Below, in pieces: positions 1 through 7,761 of a DNA stretch of 64,000 bases (position 1 is the first letter of the stretch; the number at the start of each line of letters is the position of its first letter). The position numbers were made by a program, and so were the translations under genes. The stretch spans positions 1,150,793 through 1,214,792 of the forward strand of contig NZ_OCNH01000002.1 in the NCBI RefSeq assembly GCF_900230225.1, written 5' to 3'. Below the pieces are notes generated by a model that had not been told where the DNA came from, did not search any database, and was given only the letters and a program-made list of their open reading frames with translations. Origin of the DNA: Spirosoma fluviale (lineage in GTDB: Bacteria > Bacteroidota > Bacteroidia > Cytophagales > Spirosomataceae).

Positions 1-732
1 TACGGGAGTGGGGGCGTGGTGCTGGGCACGGTCAGTCCGATGGGCAACCGGGCGGTGCTGGCTCAGCCCCGGCTCAACACAGTTAACGCCAGTGGGAGTC
101 CTCTCAAGCAATACATTTATGCCTTGATTTACCCCACCCCCGCCAGCGCCGAGTGTCGGCAGTCGGCCGAGCAGGTGGTGAGTGTTTTGCCGTCTCTGAA
201 GGCGGTAGCTACGGGTGGCACGTTGACGTGTTCAGTGAAGAGCCTGACCCTGACGGGGCAGGCCCAGTACGGCGATGGCAGCCCGGCCAGCTCGGCGGTG
301 TACAGCTGGAAAGGGCCAGCCAGTCCAGGCGGGGCCAGCTTCAGCAGCGTGGTGGCGAACCCGACTGTATCGGTAGCGGGCAGCTACACCTTAACAGTGA
401 GCGACCCGGCTTGTCCTTCTACGATGGCCACCATCACTACCAGCGTGATGGCTGATACAATCGCGCCCATTCTGCAAACCTCGATGGTAGCTAAATCATG
501 TGTTACCTGCGCTGCTACGATCAGTGCCCAATCAGTGGGAGCTACGCTAACCTGGACCGGTCCTGATGGGTTTTTAGCCACTGGCTTCAGTCAGAACGTT
601 ACTACCAACGGTCTCTATACCGTAACGGCCACTGGATCCAATGGGTGTACTAGTCGCTCAACCGTAAACATAACGCCTTTTAACTGTCCGCCCGCCGTGT
701 GTGTACCTTTCGTTATAAGACGAACCAGGTAA
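1..732 (+). CDS. Secreted PKD/Ig-like repeat protein, C-terminal part (5' end outside window)
   Basis: The frame is open from the first base, so the gene starts upstream of the window and only about 240 C-terminal residues are seen. At least two Ig/PKD-like modules are visible, each with paired cysteines and a W-x-G-P core (YSWKGP near residue 100, LTWTGP near residue 185), as in SprB-like and other large surface proteins of Bacteroidota. The protein ends CPPAVCVPFVIRRTR, a short Cys-rich, basic tail that may be a sorting signal; this is a guess. It is probably an adhesin or structural exoprotein. No enzyme motif is visible. A strong hairpin terminator follows. Confidence 0.6.
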   Translation, partial: YGSGGVVLGTVSPMGNRAVLAQPRLNTVNASGSPLKQYIYALIYPTPASAECRQSAEQVVSVLPSLKAVATGGTLTCSVKSLTLTGQAQYGDGSPASSAVYSWKGPASPGGASFSSVVANPTVSVAGSYTLTVSDPACPSTMATITTSVMADTIAPILQTSMVAKSCVTCAATISAQSVGATLTWTGPDGFLATGFSQNVTTNGLYTVTATGSNGCTSRSTVNITPFNCPPAVCVPFVIRRTR

Positions 733-749
733 ATCAACATCTAAAAAAT

Positions 750-799
750 AACAAGTAAAAAGTCCTCAAAGCGCAACCTTTGAGGACTTTTTACTTGTT
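750..799 (+). terminator. 22-bp perfect hairpin after the PKD-like protein gene
   Basis: The arms 750-771 and 778-799 are perfect reverse complements around a 6-nt loop (CGCAAC). Both arms carry A- or T-runs, so the hairpin can end transcription from either strand. It begins 17 nt past the stop codon at 732. Confidence 0.8.
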
Positions 800-852
800 A
801 AGCAATAGCTCATAGACTAGTCTAGTGGACAATCGGGCAGACTTATTACGCT

Positions 853-1857
853 ATGCAGATATACGATGTCATTATTGTTGGAGGAGGTCCTTGTGGATTA
901 GCGGCTGGTATCGAAGCGGCTAAAGCGGGACTCAGCCATTTGATTCTGGAAATGGGTAGTTTGACGGAGTCAATCCGTCAGTATCCGCGCCGAATGCGGT
1001 TTTTCTCGACGGCCGAGAATATTGAGATAGGTGGTTTGCCGTTTGCCATATCGGATGTAAAAGCCGGTCGTGACGAAGCGCTCCAGTATTACCGAAAAGC
1101 AGCCGCCTACTATCACCTGAATTTTGAGTTGTTTCAGGAAGTCTGGCAGGTGCAAAAAGAAGGTGAACTCTTTACGGTGACCACAAAAGCCGGTGCTGCC
1201 TACCACGCCCACAAGGTGATTATGGCAACTGGGTACTTTACCCGGCCCCGCTGGCTCAACATACCGGGTGAGAACCTACCCCATGTCTCGCACTATTACG
1301 ACGAGCCCTTCAAGTATTCGTTTACCAATGTCGTTATCATCGGAGGTTCTAATTCGACGGTCGAAGCGGCTTTGGAACTGTACCGCCATGATGTAAATAT
1401 CACCGTTGTTCATCGGGGCGACGATTTCAGGAGTACGGTGAAGTACTGGCTCGTTCCCGATGTGAAAAATCGGGTGAAGGAAGGACGCATAAAGACCGCG
1501 TTTAACTCCTGCGTAACGCAGATCGATGCCAAATCGGTAACGATCAATAACCTGAAAACCGGCGAAGAAACACAATTACCGGCTGATTTTGTCTTTGTCC
1601 TGACGGGCTATATCCCCGATGCTGATCTGTTGCGCCGGTGTGGTATTGAACTGGATACCACCACGCAGGTACCGGTTTATAACAAAGAAACGTTTGAGAC
1701 TACGATTCCCGGCTTATACGTTTGCGGAACCGTCATGGCGGGGATTTTTACCGAGAAAGTCTTTATTGAAAATGGTCGCGAACACGCTCAGGCCATCATC
1801 GACCACATCGTGGGTCGTGAAGTACATAAAGTCGCTGAGCTTATTCAGCGCATTTAG
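853..1857 (+). CDS. ypdA: YpdA-family bacillithiol disulfide reductase (FAD/NAD(P)-dependent)
   Basis: This 334-residue flavoprotein has an N-terminal FAD-binding Rossmann fold (VGGGPCG, residues 9-15) and a second dinucleotide-binding motif in the middle (VVIIGGSNSTVEAALEL, about residues 158-175). Length and layout match YpdA/Bdr, the NADPH-dependent reductase that recycles oxidised bacillithiol in the cytoplasm. The usual thioredoxin-reductase CxxC pair is not seen, which fits YpdA rather than TrxB. A Cys sits beside the first glycine motif (C14), where YpdA enzymes have one. The gene appears monocistronic, lying between two hairpins, and converges on the LytTR gene. Confidence 0.85.
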   Translation: MQIYDVIIVGGGPCGLAAGIEAAKAGLSHLILEMGSLTESIRQYPRRMRFFSTAENIEIGGLPFAISDVKAGRDEALQYYRKAAAYYHLNFELFQEVWQVQKEGELFTVTTKAGAAYHAHKVIMATGYFTRPRWLNIPGENLPHVSHYYDEPFKYSFTNVVIIGGSNSTVEAALELYRHDVNITVVHRGDDFRSTVKYWLVPDVKNRVKEGRIKTAFNSCVTQIDAKSVTINNLKTGEETQLPADFVFVLTGYIPDADLLRRCGIELDTTTQVPVYNKETFETTIPGLYVCGTVMAGIFTEKVFIENGREHAQAIIDHIVGREVHKVAELIQRI

Positions 1858-1938
1858 TGGAGTAAGTGAAATGGGTGGAGTAGGGGAAGTGAGGCTAACA
1901 ACTCATTCCACCTACTCCACCCATTTCACTTACTCCAC
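1857..1938. terminator. 28-bp perfect inverted repeat between convergent genes
   Basis: The arms 1857-1884 and 1911-1938 are exact reverse complements separated by 26 nt. The arm carries two TGGAGTA motifs. The hairpin starts at the last base of the ypdA stop codon and ends 7 nt before the stop of the opposite LytTR gene. It most likely serves as a bidirectional terminator, although it is longer than needed for one and may be a dispersed repeat. Confidence 0.7.
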
Positions 1939-1945
1939 CCATTAA

Positions 1946-2335
1946 CTAATTTGCAAGCTTATTTTGCTGGAAAAGCCGTTTAGCCGCAAACCAGCGCCGA
2001 CGCGATACCGGCAAAACAACACCCGAACGTAAGTAAACAAGGCCGCCTTTGTCTGGGTCGTCCCGCTCCATTCGCTCGATGTAATTCAAGTTGACGATAC
2101 AGTTCCGGTGTAGCCGAACGAACAATTTAGCCGGTAACTGGGGTACGTAATATTTTAACGTACGCGGCATTAACATGCGTTGCCCATCTTTCCAGTAGAG
2201 CCAGCTATAATTGCCAGTAGCTTGTAAATAGATTAAATCCGACACCGGAAAAATTAGCTGACCGGCTTCACGGACGTACATTTTGATGCCGTCTATAGGG
2301 ATTGGCGTTCTTGCATGGGGAGGATAGGGTATCAT
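1946..2335 (-). CDS. Stand-alone LytTR-type DNA-binding protein
   Basis: The 129-residue protein is essentially a single LytTR domain: LIYLQATGNYSWLYWKDGQ, then a T-L-K-x-Y segment, then LFVRLHRNCIVNLNYIERM, all family hallmarks. There is no receiver domain, so it is not a canonical response regulator. Such free-standing LytTR proteins are common in Cytophagales. Residues before about 15 look non-conserved, so a slightly later start is possible. A sensor kinase gene lies 221 bp upstream on the same strand, and an inverted repeat lies between them. Direct partnership with that kinase is only an inference. Confidence 0.8.
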   Translation of the reverse strand: MIPYPPHARTPIPIDGIKMYVREAGQLIFPVSDLIYLQATGNYSWLYWKDGQRMLMPRTLKYYVPQLPAKLFVRLHRNCIVNLNYIERMERDDPDKGGLVYLRSGVVLPVSRRRWFAAKRLFQQNKLAN

Positions 2336-2367
2336 GATTCGCTACTTTTAAAGTTGGATTGGATTAA

Positions 2368-2408
2368 GTCTATCATGCAAAAAGAGTAATGTCTTTTCTG
2401 TGATAGAC
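2368..2408. repeat. Imperfect palindrome upstream of the LytTR gene
   Basis: GTCTATCA (2368-2375) and TGATAGAC (2401-2408) are perfect complements. Inside them AAAAGA and TCTTTT can also pair around GTAATG. The element lies 33 bp upstream of the LytTR start and about 150 bp past the kinase stop. It could be an operator or a weak terminator for the kinase gene. Confidence 0.4.
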
Positions 2409-2556
2409 CAAATCTAATCAGTCAGGCAGCTGAAATGTGATTTTTGTTGTCAACAACCGTGCATGGTAGCTGAATAGCGCTAAAAAGTAAGTGAATGAAC
2501 AAGCTTACCTTAAGCCAGGCTCTTTAAAGATGCAGGCCGAACGGATATTCCGTTTT

Positions 2557-3924
2557 TTATCCCTTTCTTAAACTTATCTTAAAGGTACTGCCCTCGTTTA
2601 CTACGCTTTCCACTTGAATTTGACCCTCATGTAAGTCGATTATGCGGGCACAAACGGCCAGGCCAACGCCAAAACCCGTGAAGTTAGAAGCGCCCGGCGC
2701 CCGGTAAAAGGGCTCAAAAATATGTAGTTTCTCTTCGGCGCTAAGGCCAATACCTGTATCGGTTACACTCAGCCACACACGGTTGTTGTGCGTCCCAATT
2801 CGCACCTGTGCGCGGTGATCCTGAGCGTATTTGCAGGCATTGTCGAGCAGGTTAAAAACAACTCTTACCAATAGTGCTTCGTTACCTATTACGGATGTGT
2901 CGGTATCCGAATCCGGAATTTGTTCGTATTGAACGTGTACGGCGTAGTCGGGGTGTGTGGTAAGCAGTTCATCCTGCGCCGTAAACAGCACATCGTCGAG
3001 CCGTACAATACTCATTGTAACGGCCTCCAGGTTTTCCAGTGTACGCGCTAGTACGAGTAGACTGTTGGATAGCGCAATGAGCCTGTCGGTATCGGTGAGC
3101 AGGTTCTGAAGAATTTCGGTGTGCCGTTCTGCAGAGAGGGGCCGCCGGAGACCGAGCTGAATTTCGGATTTAAGGGCTGCCAGGGGGGTGCGTAATTCGT
3201 GCGATGCGTGCGATACAAAACTACGCTGCTGCTCAAAGGCCTGTTCGAGTCGTTGCAGCACCGCGTTGAAGTTGATGGCGAGTTGATCAATTTCATCCTG
3301 CCGATTTCCTTCATCGAGCCGTTGACGAAGGTTGCGCGCTGTAATGGTTTGCACCTGCCGATTAATGTGGCCGATAGGCTGAAGTGACTGCCCGGCAAAG
3401 AAAAACCCCAGGCCTACGGTTAGTGCAATGCCGCCCAGAAGACCCCAGAAAAGAGTTAGCCGTAGATTAGCCAGTTTACTTTGTCCAAACTGATCGTAGG
3501 CCGATGCCAGCACAACCAGTCGTTGGCCGTTGGCTTCGTACAAAATACCGACCAGTTCATTCTCTCCATTTGTTGTTTCTACTTCATGGGTTTTGCGAAT
3601 GGCATCGAGTAAACCAGATTGGTAGCGGACGGGGTGATCGTCTACACTGCTGTACACCAACTCATTCTTCTCATTGAGGATAAGTACTTTTTCATCGATT
3701 AAGGCCGTTAAGGTATTCCGGTCTATAATTCGTAGCAAATCGTTGTCTACTTCTTTTACTTCGACCAGAAACCGCACCGTGGTACGCGCTTTGCTTTTGA
3801 GCCGATCATAGAACTCCTCTCGCCGGTACGTAGCTGATACTAAGTAGATAAGCAACGAAAATCCGATCAGAATGGAGGCAACAATTAACGTAAACTGGCC
3901 CGAAATGCGGTTGCGTATGGTCAT
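2557..3924 (-). CDS. HAMP-containing membrane sensor histidine kinase (orphan)
   Basis: This 455-residue kinase has a first membrane segment at about residues 12-31, a periplasmic sensor region of about 130 residues, a second membrane segment at about 158-180, a HAMP linker, a HisKA dimerisation domain with the phospho-acceptor H242 in SHASHELRTPL, and a C-terminal HATPase_c domain (N-box LLDNACKYA, G-boxes DTGIGLS and GFGVGLA). It resembles the CusS/ArlS-like class that normally pairs with an OmpR-type regulator. No such regulator is adjacent; the only neighbour on the strand is the receiver-less LytTR gene downstream. The ligand cannot be inferred. Confidence 0.85.
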   Translation of the reverse strand: MTIRNRISGQFTLIVASILIGFSLLIYLVSATYRREEFYDRLKSKARTTVRFLVEVKEVDNDLLRIIDRNTLTALIDEKVLILNEKNELVYSSVDDHPVRYQSGLLDAIRKTHEVETTNGENELVGILYEANGQRLVVLASAYDQFGQSKLANLRLTLFWGLLGGIALTVGLGFFFAGQSLQPIGHINRQVQTITARNLRQRLDEGNRQDEIDQLAINFNAVLQRLEQAFEQQRSFVSHASHELRTPLAALKSEIQLGLRRPLSAERHTEILQNLLTDTDRLIALSNSLLVLARTLENLEAVTMSIVRLDDVLFTAQDELLTTHPDYAVHVQYEQIPDSDTDTSVIGNEALLVRVVFNLLDNACKYAQDHRAQVRIGTHNNRVWLSVTDTGIGLSAEEKLHIFEPFYRAPGASNFTGFGVGLAVCARIIDLHEGQIQVESVVNEGSTFKISLRKG

Positions 3925-3993
3925 GGTTGGTCATTTGTTAGCTCTGGGCTGGTCAATGGGCATCGTCGGCGGGCCGGATTGTTTCTGTATATG

Positions 3994-4020
3994 CAAAAAG
4001 CCCGGCTGTAGGGCCGGGCC
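3994..4020 (-). terminator. Rho-independent terminator of the 59-residue gene
   Basis: GCCCGGC (4000-4006) pairs with GCCGGGC (4013-4019). Read on the minus strand it is followed by a run of five T, the classic intrinsic terminator layout, about 40 bp after the stop codon of the small gene at 4058-4237. Confidence 0.75.
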
Positions 4021-4057
4021 ATGTTATTACAAACAAATAAGTCACGAACTCCGACCC

Positions 4058-4237
4058 CTACCGTTTACGCTTAGGCGATGTTCTGGCGGCAACCTCAGCT
4101 TGAAACTTAACTTTTAATCGCCGATCAAGCTCTTTATCCCGAGGCACAAAAATGCTGGTTTTCCCATCCGAAGATTTGAGCATCCAGTAGACGCTATCAG
4201 AGGTAGGGGGGATGGAGGTGTACGTTTGTTGGCTCAT
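4058..4237 (-). CDS. Small basic protein of unknown function (59 aa)
   Basis: An ATG at 4235-4237 opens a 59-codon frame ending in TAG at 4058-4060. The protein begins MSQQTYTSIPPTSDSVYWML, has a K/R-rich middle (VPRDKELDRRLKVKF) and ends in KRKR. An intrinsic terminator follows at the expected distance, which supports it being a real gene. I do not recognise a family. Its size, charge and lack of membrane segments would fit a small nucleic-acid- or ribosome-associated protein, but that is speculation. Confidence 0.55.
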   Translation of the reverse strand: MSQQTYTSIPPTSDSVYWMLKSSDGKTSIFVPRDKELDRRLKVKFQAEVAARTSPKRKR

Positions 4238-4358
4238 AACTTAGGGGATAATAATGAGTACATGCGCCCGCATGGCTCGATGTATAAAACACATAACCCC
4301 ATTTTCTTCCGAATAGTGTCATGTTGTGGCGTGTAAGACCACATATTATTTTGTACAG

Positions 4359-4805
4359 TTAGGCAACCAGCTTTTTTACATCAACTGCATTGGGCCCTTT
4401 TGGGGTCATTTCAGTTGTAAACGTCACTTTATCCTGTTCGCCAATGGGTTCTTTTACTCCATTGATATGGACAAAAATACTTTCCTGACTTTGTAAATCT
4501 CTAATGAAACCGTAGCCTTTGGAGTCGTTGAAGAACGTAACTACACCCTGACGAACAAGGTCCTGTGGCTCGCCTGCCTGCTGTTTCGCTACACCAATCT
4601 GGATATCTTCCTGATCAATGCGCTTCTTCTTGCGGGGGTCGGGTGGGGTAGATGATATATTTCCGTTCTCATCCACATAGGCGAGCATATCATCCAGGCC
4701 AAGTCCTTTGGTGGCGTTGGCTTTTCTATCTTCTCTCTTTTCTTCTTTGTCTTTTCTCTTTTTCTGTCTTGCCTTCTCTTTTTCTTTTTTACTAAATGTC
4801 TCCAT
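4359..4805 (-). CDS. Cold-shock domain protein with charged N-terminal extension
   Basis: Starting at METFSKKEKEK (ATG at 4803-4805) the protein is 148 residues. A frame open further upstream adds residues with no cold-shock resemblance, so the internal start is chosen. The first 35 residues are almost all Lys/Glu/Arg. A linker follows, and the C-terminal 65 residues form a cold-shock fold with RNP1 (KGYGFI) and RNP2 (IFVHI). It should bind single-stranded nucleic acid and act as an RNA chaperone. The Lys-rich extension is typical of Bacteroidota CspA-like proteins and absent from the 70-residue enterobacterial form. The gene is monocistronic. Confidence 0.85.
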   Translation of the reverse strand: METFSKKEKEKARQKKRKDKEEKREDRKANATKGLGLDDMLAYVDENGNISSTPPDPRKKKRIDQEDIQIGVAKQQAGEPQDLVRQGVVTFFNDSKGYGFIRDLQSQESIFVHINGVKEPIGEQDKVTFTTEMTPKGPNAVDVKKLVA

Positions 4806-5493
4806 CCCTTGGTTTAATTCGTATGAGGTTAATATGCCCGGAAAGGCACGGTATTGGTAGAGGGCTTGTCCAGAAAGAGTGAAAACGTGACTGTCCATGC
4901 GGATTTAGCCGCCCCATCATCTAATGAACCCCAAATCACTAAAATAAGTTGATGATGATCAGATTGATTCGTAATCCATCTCACAAAGAGAGACCGAAAA
5001 CGATAGTTATCACCCTGTAAATGAGGCTTACAGAAAGAATAATGCCCAACTGCAAGGCAATTGGGCATTATGTTACTATACCTAATTTTATTTTAATCTT
5101 TTAGAAATTCCGGGCAATATAGGTTAACCTGGTAAAATTATCAATGTGGCTGACTTGGCTACTTTAATGGTACAAACAACCTCCTGCTATTAAAGCAAAC
5201 GCTGTCTGATTGCGTACATCTCATGTGTAGAGCTTTGCAGGTGAGTTTATGATAAATTGATATGCTTTACCTGCTAAAAAGTACTTTAATTATGCTGTAT
5301 TCAGGTTAACAGGTTTGATTTGACTGCTACCAATTAAAATTTGATTAAAATTAAACCTCTGTCTATCTTCAAATTAAACTTATTGTATATAAATGTGCAA
5401 ATTTGGGTACTTTTAAAATTAAATCCTTGGTGGGTTAAGTTTCGTTTAACTTTTTTACTTATTTAGGGATAAATTATTAGACAAAACTCTCAA
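4806..5493. other. AT-rich intergenic stretch with one hairpin
   Basis: This 688-bp stretch has no convincing gene. A minus-strand frame at 4829-5068 exists but runs through a hairpin and has no recognisable composition. The A+T content rises sharply from about 5080, with many AATTAAA-like runs, up to the unknown gene at 5494. The upstream third probably holds the cold-shock promoter and a long 5' leader, which is usual for cold-shock mRNAs; the leader is inferred. Confidence 0.4.
5039..5071. terminator. 11-bp hairpin in AT-rich intergenic region
   Basis: ATAATGCCCAA (5039-5049) and TTGGGCATTAT (5061-5071) are perfect complements around an 11-nt loop. No clear gene ends next to it, so its role as a terminator is uncertain. 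Confidence 0.35.
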
Positions 5494-5886
5494 ATGAATA
5501 ACCCATCACCCTATAACTATTCTCATAATGTAAGTACTGCGGAAATTGAAATCGTATTGGCTGAGTGGCTAAGTGCCATGTCTGACTTTCATACCTACTA
5601 TAAGATATTAACCATTTGTATTAATAAGAGTACTAGTGAACAAATTCTTACCTCAGATGGTAACCTACGGGTTGGGCAGTGTTCAATCAATGAGTTGAGA
5701 GATCTAATGAGTATGATGAAGAGTGAACTGGGAAAGTTATTTCAGCATGTTGATCAAATAAATACTATTGGAGATGATTCATCCAGGGTGGATTACAAGA
5801 CGATTGTTGGACACACTACTGTGTTACAACAATTGAATAAAGAAGTAAAAGAACACCTCTATCTGGTAGCTTTGCCCGCTTCATAA
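5494..5886 (+). CDS. Hypothetical protein, AT-rich gene
   Basis: This is a 130-residue soluble protein with no signal peptide or membrane segment. It looks largely alpha-helical (AEIEIVLAEWLSAMSDFHTYY; LRDLMSMMKSELGKLFQHV) with a C-terminal helix rich in Lys and Glu. I do not recognise a family. Base composition and codon choice are clearly more AT-rich than in neighbouring genes, which suggests horizontal acquisition. It stands alone, with more than 300 bp free on both sides. Confidence 0.55.
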   Translation: MNNPSPYNYSHNVSTAEIEIVLAEWLSAMSDFHTYYKILTICINKSTSEQILTSDGNLRVGQCSINELRDLMSMMKSELGKLFQHVDQINTIGDDSSRVDYKTIVGHTTVLQQLNKEVKEHLYLVALPAS

Positions 5887-6202
5887 CAGTTTATTAGCTT
5901 GCTCATAACTATAAAAGGATGGCCCCCATGATGTAAGGGGGAATAAAATCGTAAAGTCCAAAAATGTAGATAGGCCTATTGGTAAGCTGGTTAAGTTAAT
6001 CCAGAAGGGATTGGTACGGTGTTTTATCAGTCATCGCCCAGGAGTTCAGTTTTGATCTTTGACCGCGTAGGTAAGGCCTGATGCCTGTTTTTCACTACCC
6101 TAAACGTGTCAATCATAAAAACTACAGCCTGTGTTTTTTTATTGAACTATTGCACTGTAGTTTTGAAACCCATCCCTGTTAATCGTTTACTTAAGTCGAT
6201 TT
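5887..6202. other. Intergenic region upstream of yifB with promoter-like elements
   Basis: No gene is seen in these 316 bp. AAAACTACAG (6117-6126) and CTGTAGTTTT (6155-6164) form a 10-bp inverted repeat whose right arm overlaps a Bacteroidota -7-like motif (6158-6165). This could be a protein-binding site that overlaps the yifB promoter. Confidence 0.35.
6158..6165 (+). promoter_or_regulatory. Putative Bacteroidota -7 element of yifB
   Basis: TAGTTTTG matches the TAnnTTTG consensus of Bacteroidota housekeeping promoters and lies 37 bp before the yifB start codon. A T-rich and TTG-containing stretch (6132-6144) is upstream, at a spacing shorter than ideal for the -33 element. Confidence 0.4.
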
Positions 6203-7744
6203 ATGTTAGCCAAAACGTTTGGTGCAGCCGTCTATGGCGTCAATGCCAGTCTTATTACCATTGAAGTTGTTGTTGCGCAGGGTTTGCATTTCCATTTAGT
6301 GGGCTTGCCCGACAGTGCGGTTAAAGAAAGTGAACAGCGGGTTGAAGCTTCCCTCAAGTTCTTTGGCTATCGAATGCCCCGTCAGAAGGTAGTGGTCAAC
6401 CTTGCTCCGGCCGATATACGCAAAGAGGGGTCGGCTTACGATTTGCCCATTGGACTCTGCGTCTTGCAGGCTTCTGAGCAAATAACGACCACCCGCAATC
6501 TGGAAGAGTATGTCATCATGGGCGAACTGGCCCTCGACGGTACGCTTCGACCCATAAAAGGCGTATTACCCATTGCAATTGAAGCCCGAAAACGGGGTTA
6601 TAAAGGGTTTGTGCTTCCCGTTGAAAACGCGCAGGAAGCGTCCATTGTGAATCAGCTGGATGTGATTGGCGTAACGACGATTCAGGAAGCCATTGAGTTT
6701 TTCGAAGGAAAAAAAGACATCACCCCGCTCGAAACCGATACCCGCGATTTATTCATGACGCAACTCAATGCCTACGATGCTGATTTTTCGCACGTGCAGG
6801 GGCAGGAGAATATTAAGCGGGCTATGGAAATTGCCGCAGCGGGCGGACATAACGTAATTATGATTGGGCCGCCGGGCGCTGGTAAAACCATGCTGGCCAA
6901 GCGTTTGCCCACCATCCTGCCACCGTTGACGTTGCAGGAAGCACTGGAAACAACAAAGATTCATTCGGTAGCGGGGAAGCTGGGAACCCGGGCAACCCTG
7001 ATTGCGACCCGTCCATACCGGTCACCGCACCATACCATTTCCGATGCGGCTTTGGTAGGTGGCGGGAGCTTTCCGCAGCCCGGCGAAATATCACTTGCCC
7101 ACAACGGGGTGCTTTTTTTGGATGAGTTACCGGAGTTTAAACGGTCGGCGCTGGAAGTGATGCGTCAGCCGCTCGAAGATCGTAAAGTAAGCATCTCGCG
7201 GGCCAAATGGGCTGTTGAGTTTCCTGCCAGCTTTATGCTCATTGCCAGCATGAATCCCTGCCCCTGCGGGTACTATAACCACCCCGAAAAAGAGTGCGTT
7301 TGCGGGCCGGGCGTTGTGCAGCGATACTTAGCCAAGATCAGCGGCCCTCTCCTCGACCGAATTGATCTCCACGTAGAAGTAACCCCGGTGTCGTTTGATC
7401 AGATGACGGCCAACCGGCCTGCCGAACCCAGCGAGGTTATTCGCGAACGGGTGATCCGGGCAAGAGAACGACAAACGGCCCGATTTACCGATCATCCGGG
7501 CGTCTACTCCAACGCCATGATGCCGTCGCAGCTGGTGAAAGAAATCTGCGTGATTAGTGACGCCGGTCGGGCGTTGCTCAAAACGGCCATGGAACGACTG
7601 GGCTTATCGGCCCGCGCCTACGACCGTATCCTGAAAGTGTCGCGCACCATCGCCGACCTAGCCGCCACTGATGATATCCGCATCGAACACCTCGCCGAAG
7701 CCATTCAGTACCGGAGCCTGGACCGGGAGAACTGGGCAGGGTAG
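6203..7744 (+). CDS. comM: YifB/ComM-family Mg-chelatase-like AAA+ ATPase
   Basis: The 513-residue length and all landmarks match the family: an N-terminal Lon-protease-like ChlI domain (MLAKTFGAAVYGVNASLITIE start), a Walker A motif GPPGAGKT at residues 222-229, a Walker B-type LFLDELPEF, and a C-terminal domain with a Cys cluster (NPCPCGYYNHPEKECVCGP) that probably binds zinc. In other bacteria ComM is a hexameric helicase that drives branch migration during integration of transformed DNA. The gene is alone on its strand and converges on the AraC gene 17 bp downstream. Confidence 0.92.
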   Translation: MLAKTFGAAVYGVNASLITIEVVVAQGLHFHLVGLPDSAVKESEQRVEASLKFFGYRMPRQKVVVNLAPADIRKEGSAYDLPIGLCVLQASEQITTTRNLEEYVIMGELALDGTLRPIKGVLPIAIEARKRGYKGFVLPVENAQEASIVNQLDVIGVTTIQEAIEFFEGKKDITPLETDTRDLFMTQLNAYDADFSHVQGQENIKRAMEIAAAGGHNVIMIGPPGAGKTMLAKRLPTILPPLTLQEALETTKIHSVAGKLGTRATLIATRPYRSPHHTISDAALVGGGSFPQPGEISLAHNGVLFLDELPEFKRSALEVMRQPLEDRKVSISRAKWAVEFPASFMLIASMNPCPCGYYNHPEKECVCGPGVVQRYLAKISGPLLDRIDLHVEVTPVSFDQMTANRPAEPSEVIRERVIRARERQTARFTDHPGVYSNAMMPSQLVKEICVISDAGRALLKTAMERLGLSARAYDRILKVSRTIADLAATDDIRIEHLAEAIQYRSLDRENWAG

Positions 7745-7761
7745 GGGGTAATGGAGTAGTG

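Noticed and set aside
4829-5068. 79-codon minus-strand frame upstream of the cold-shock gene
   Set aside because: It crosses a hairpin, overlaps the cold-shock leader and has no conserved-looking composition.
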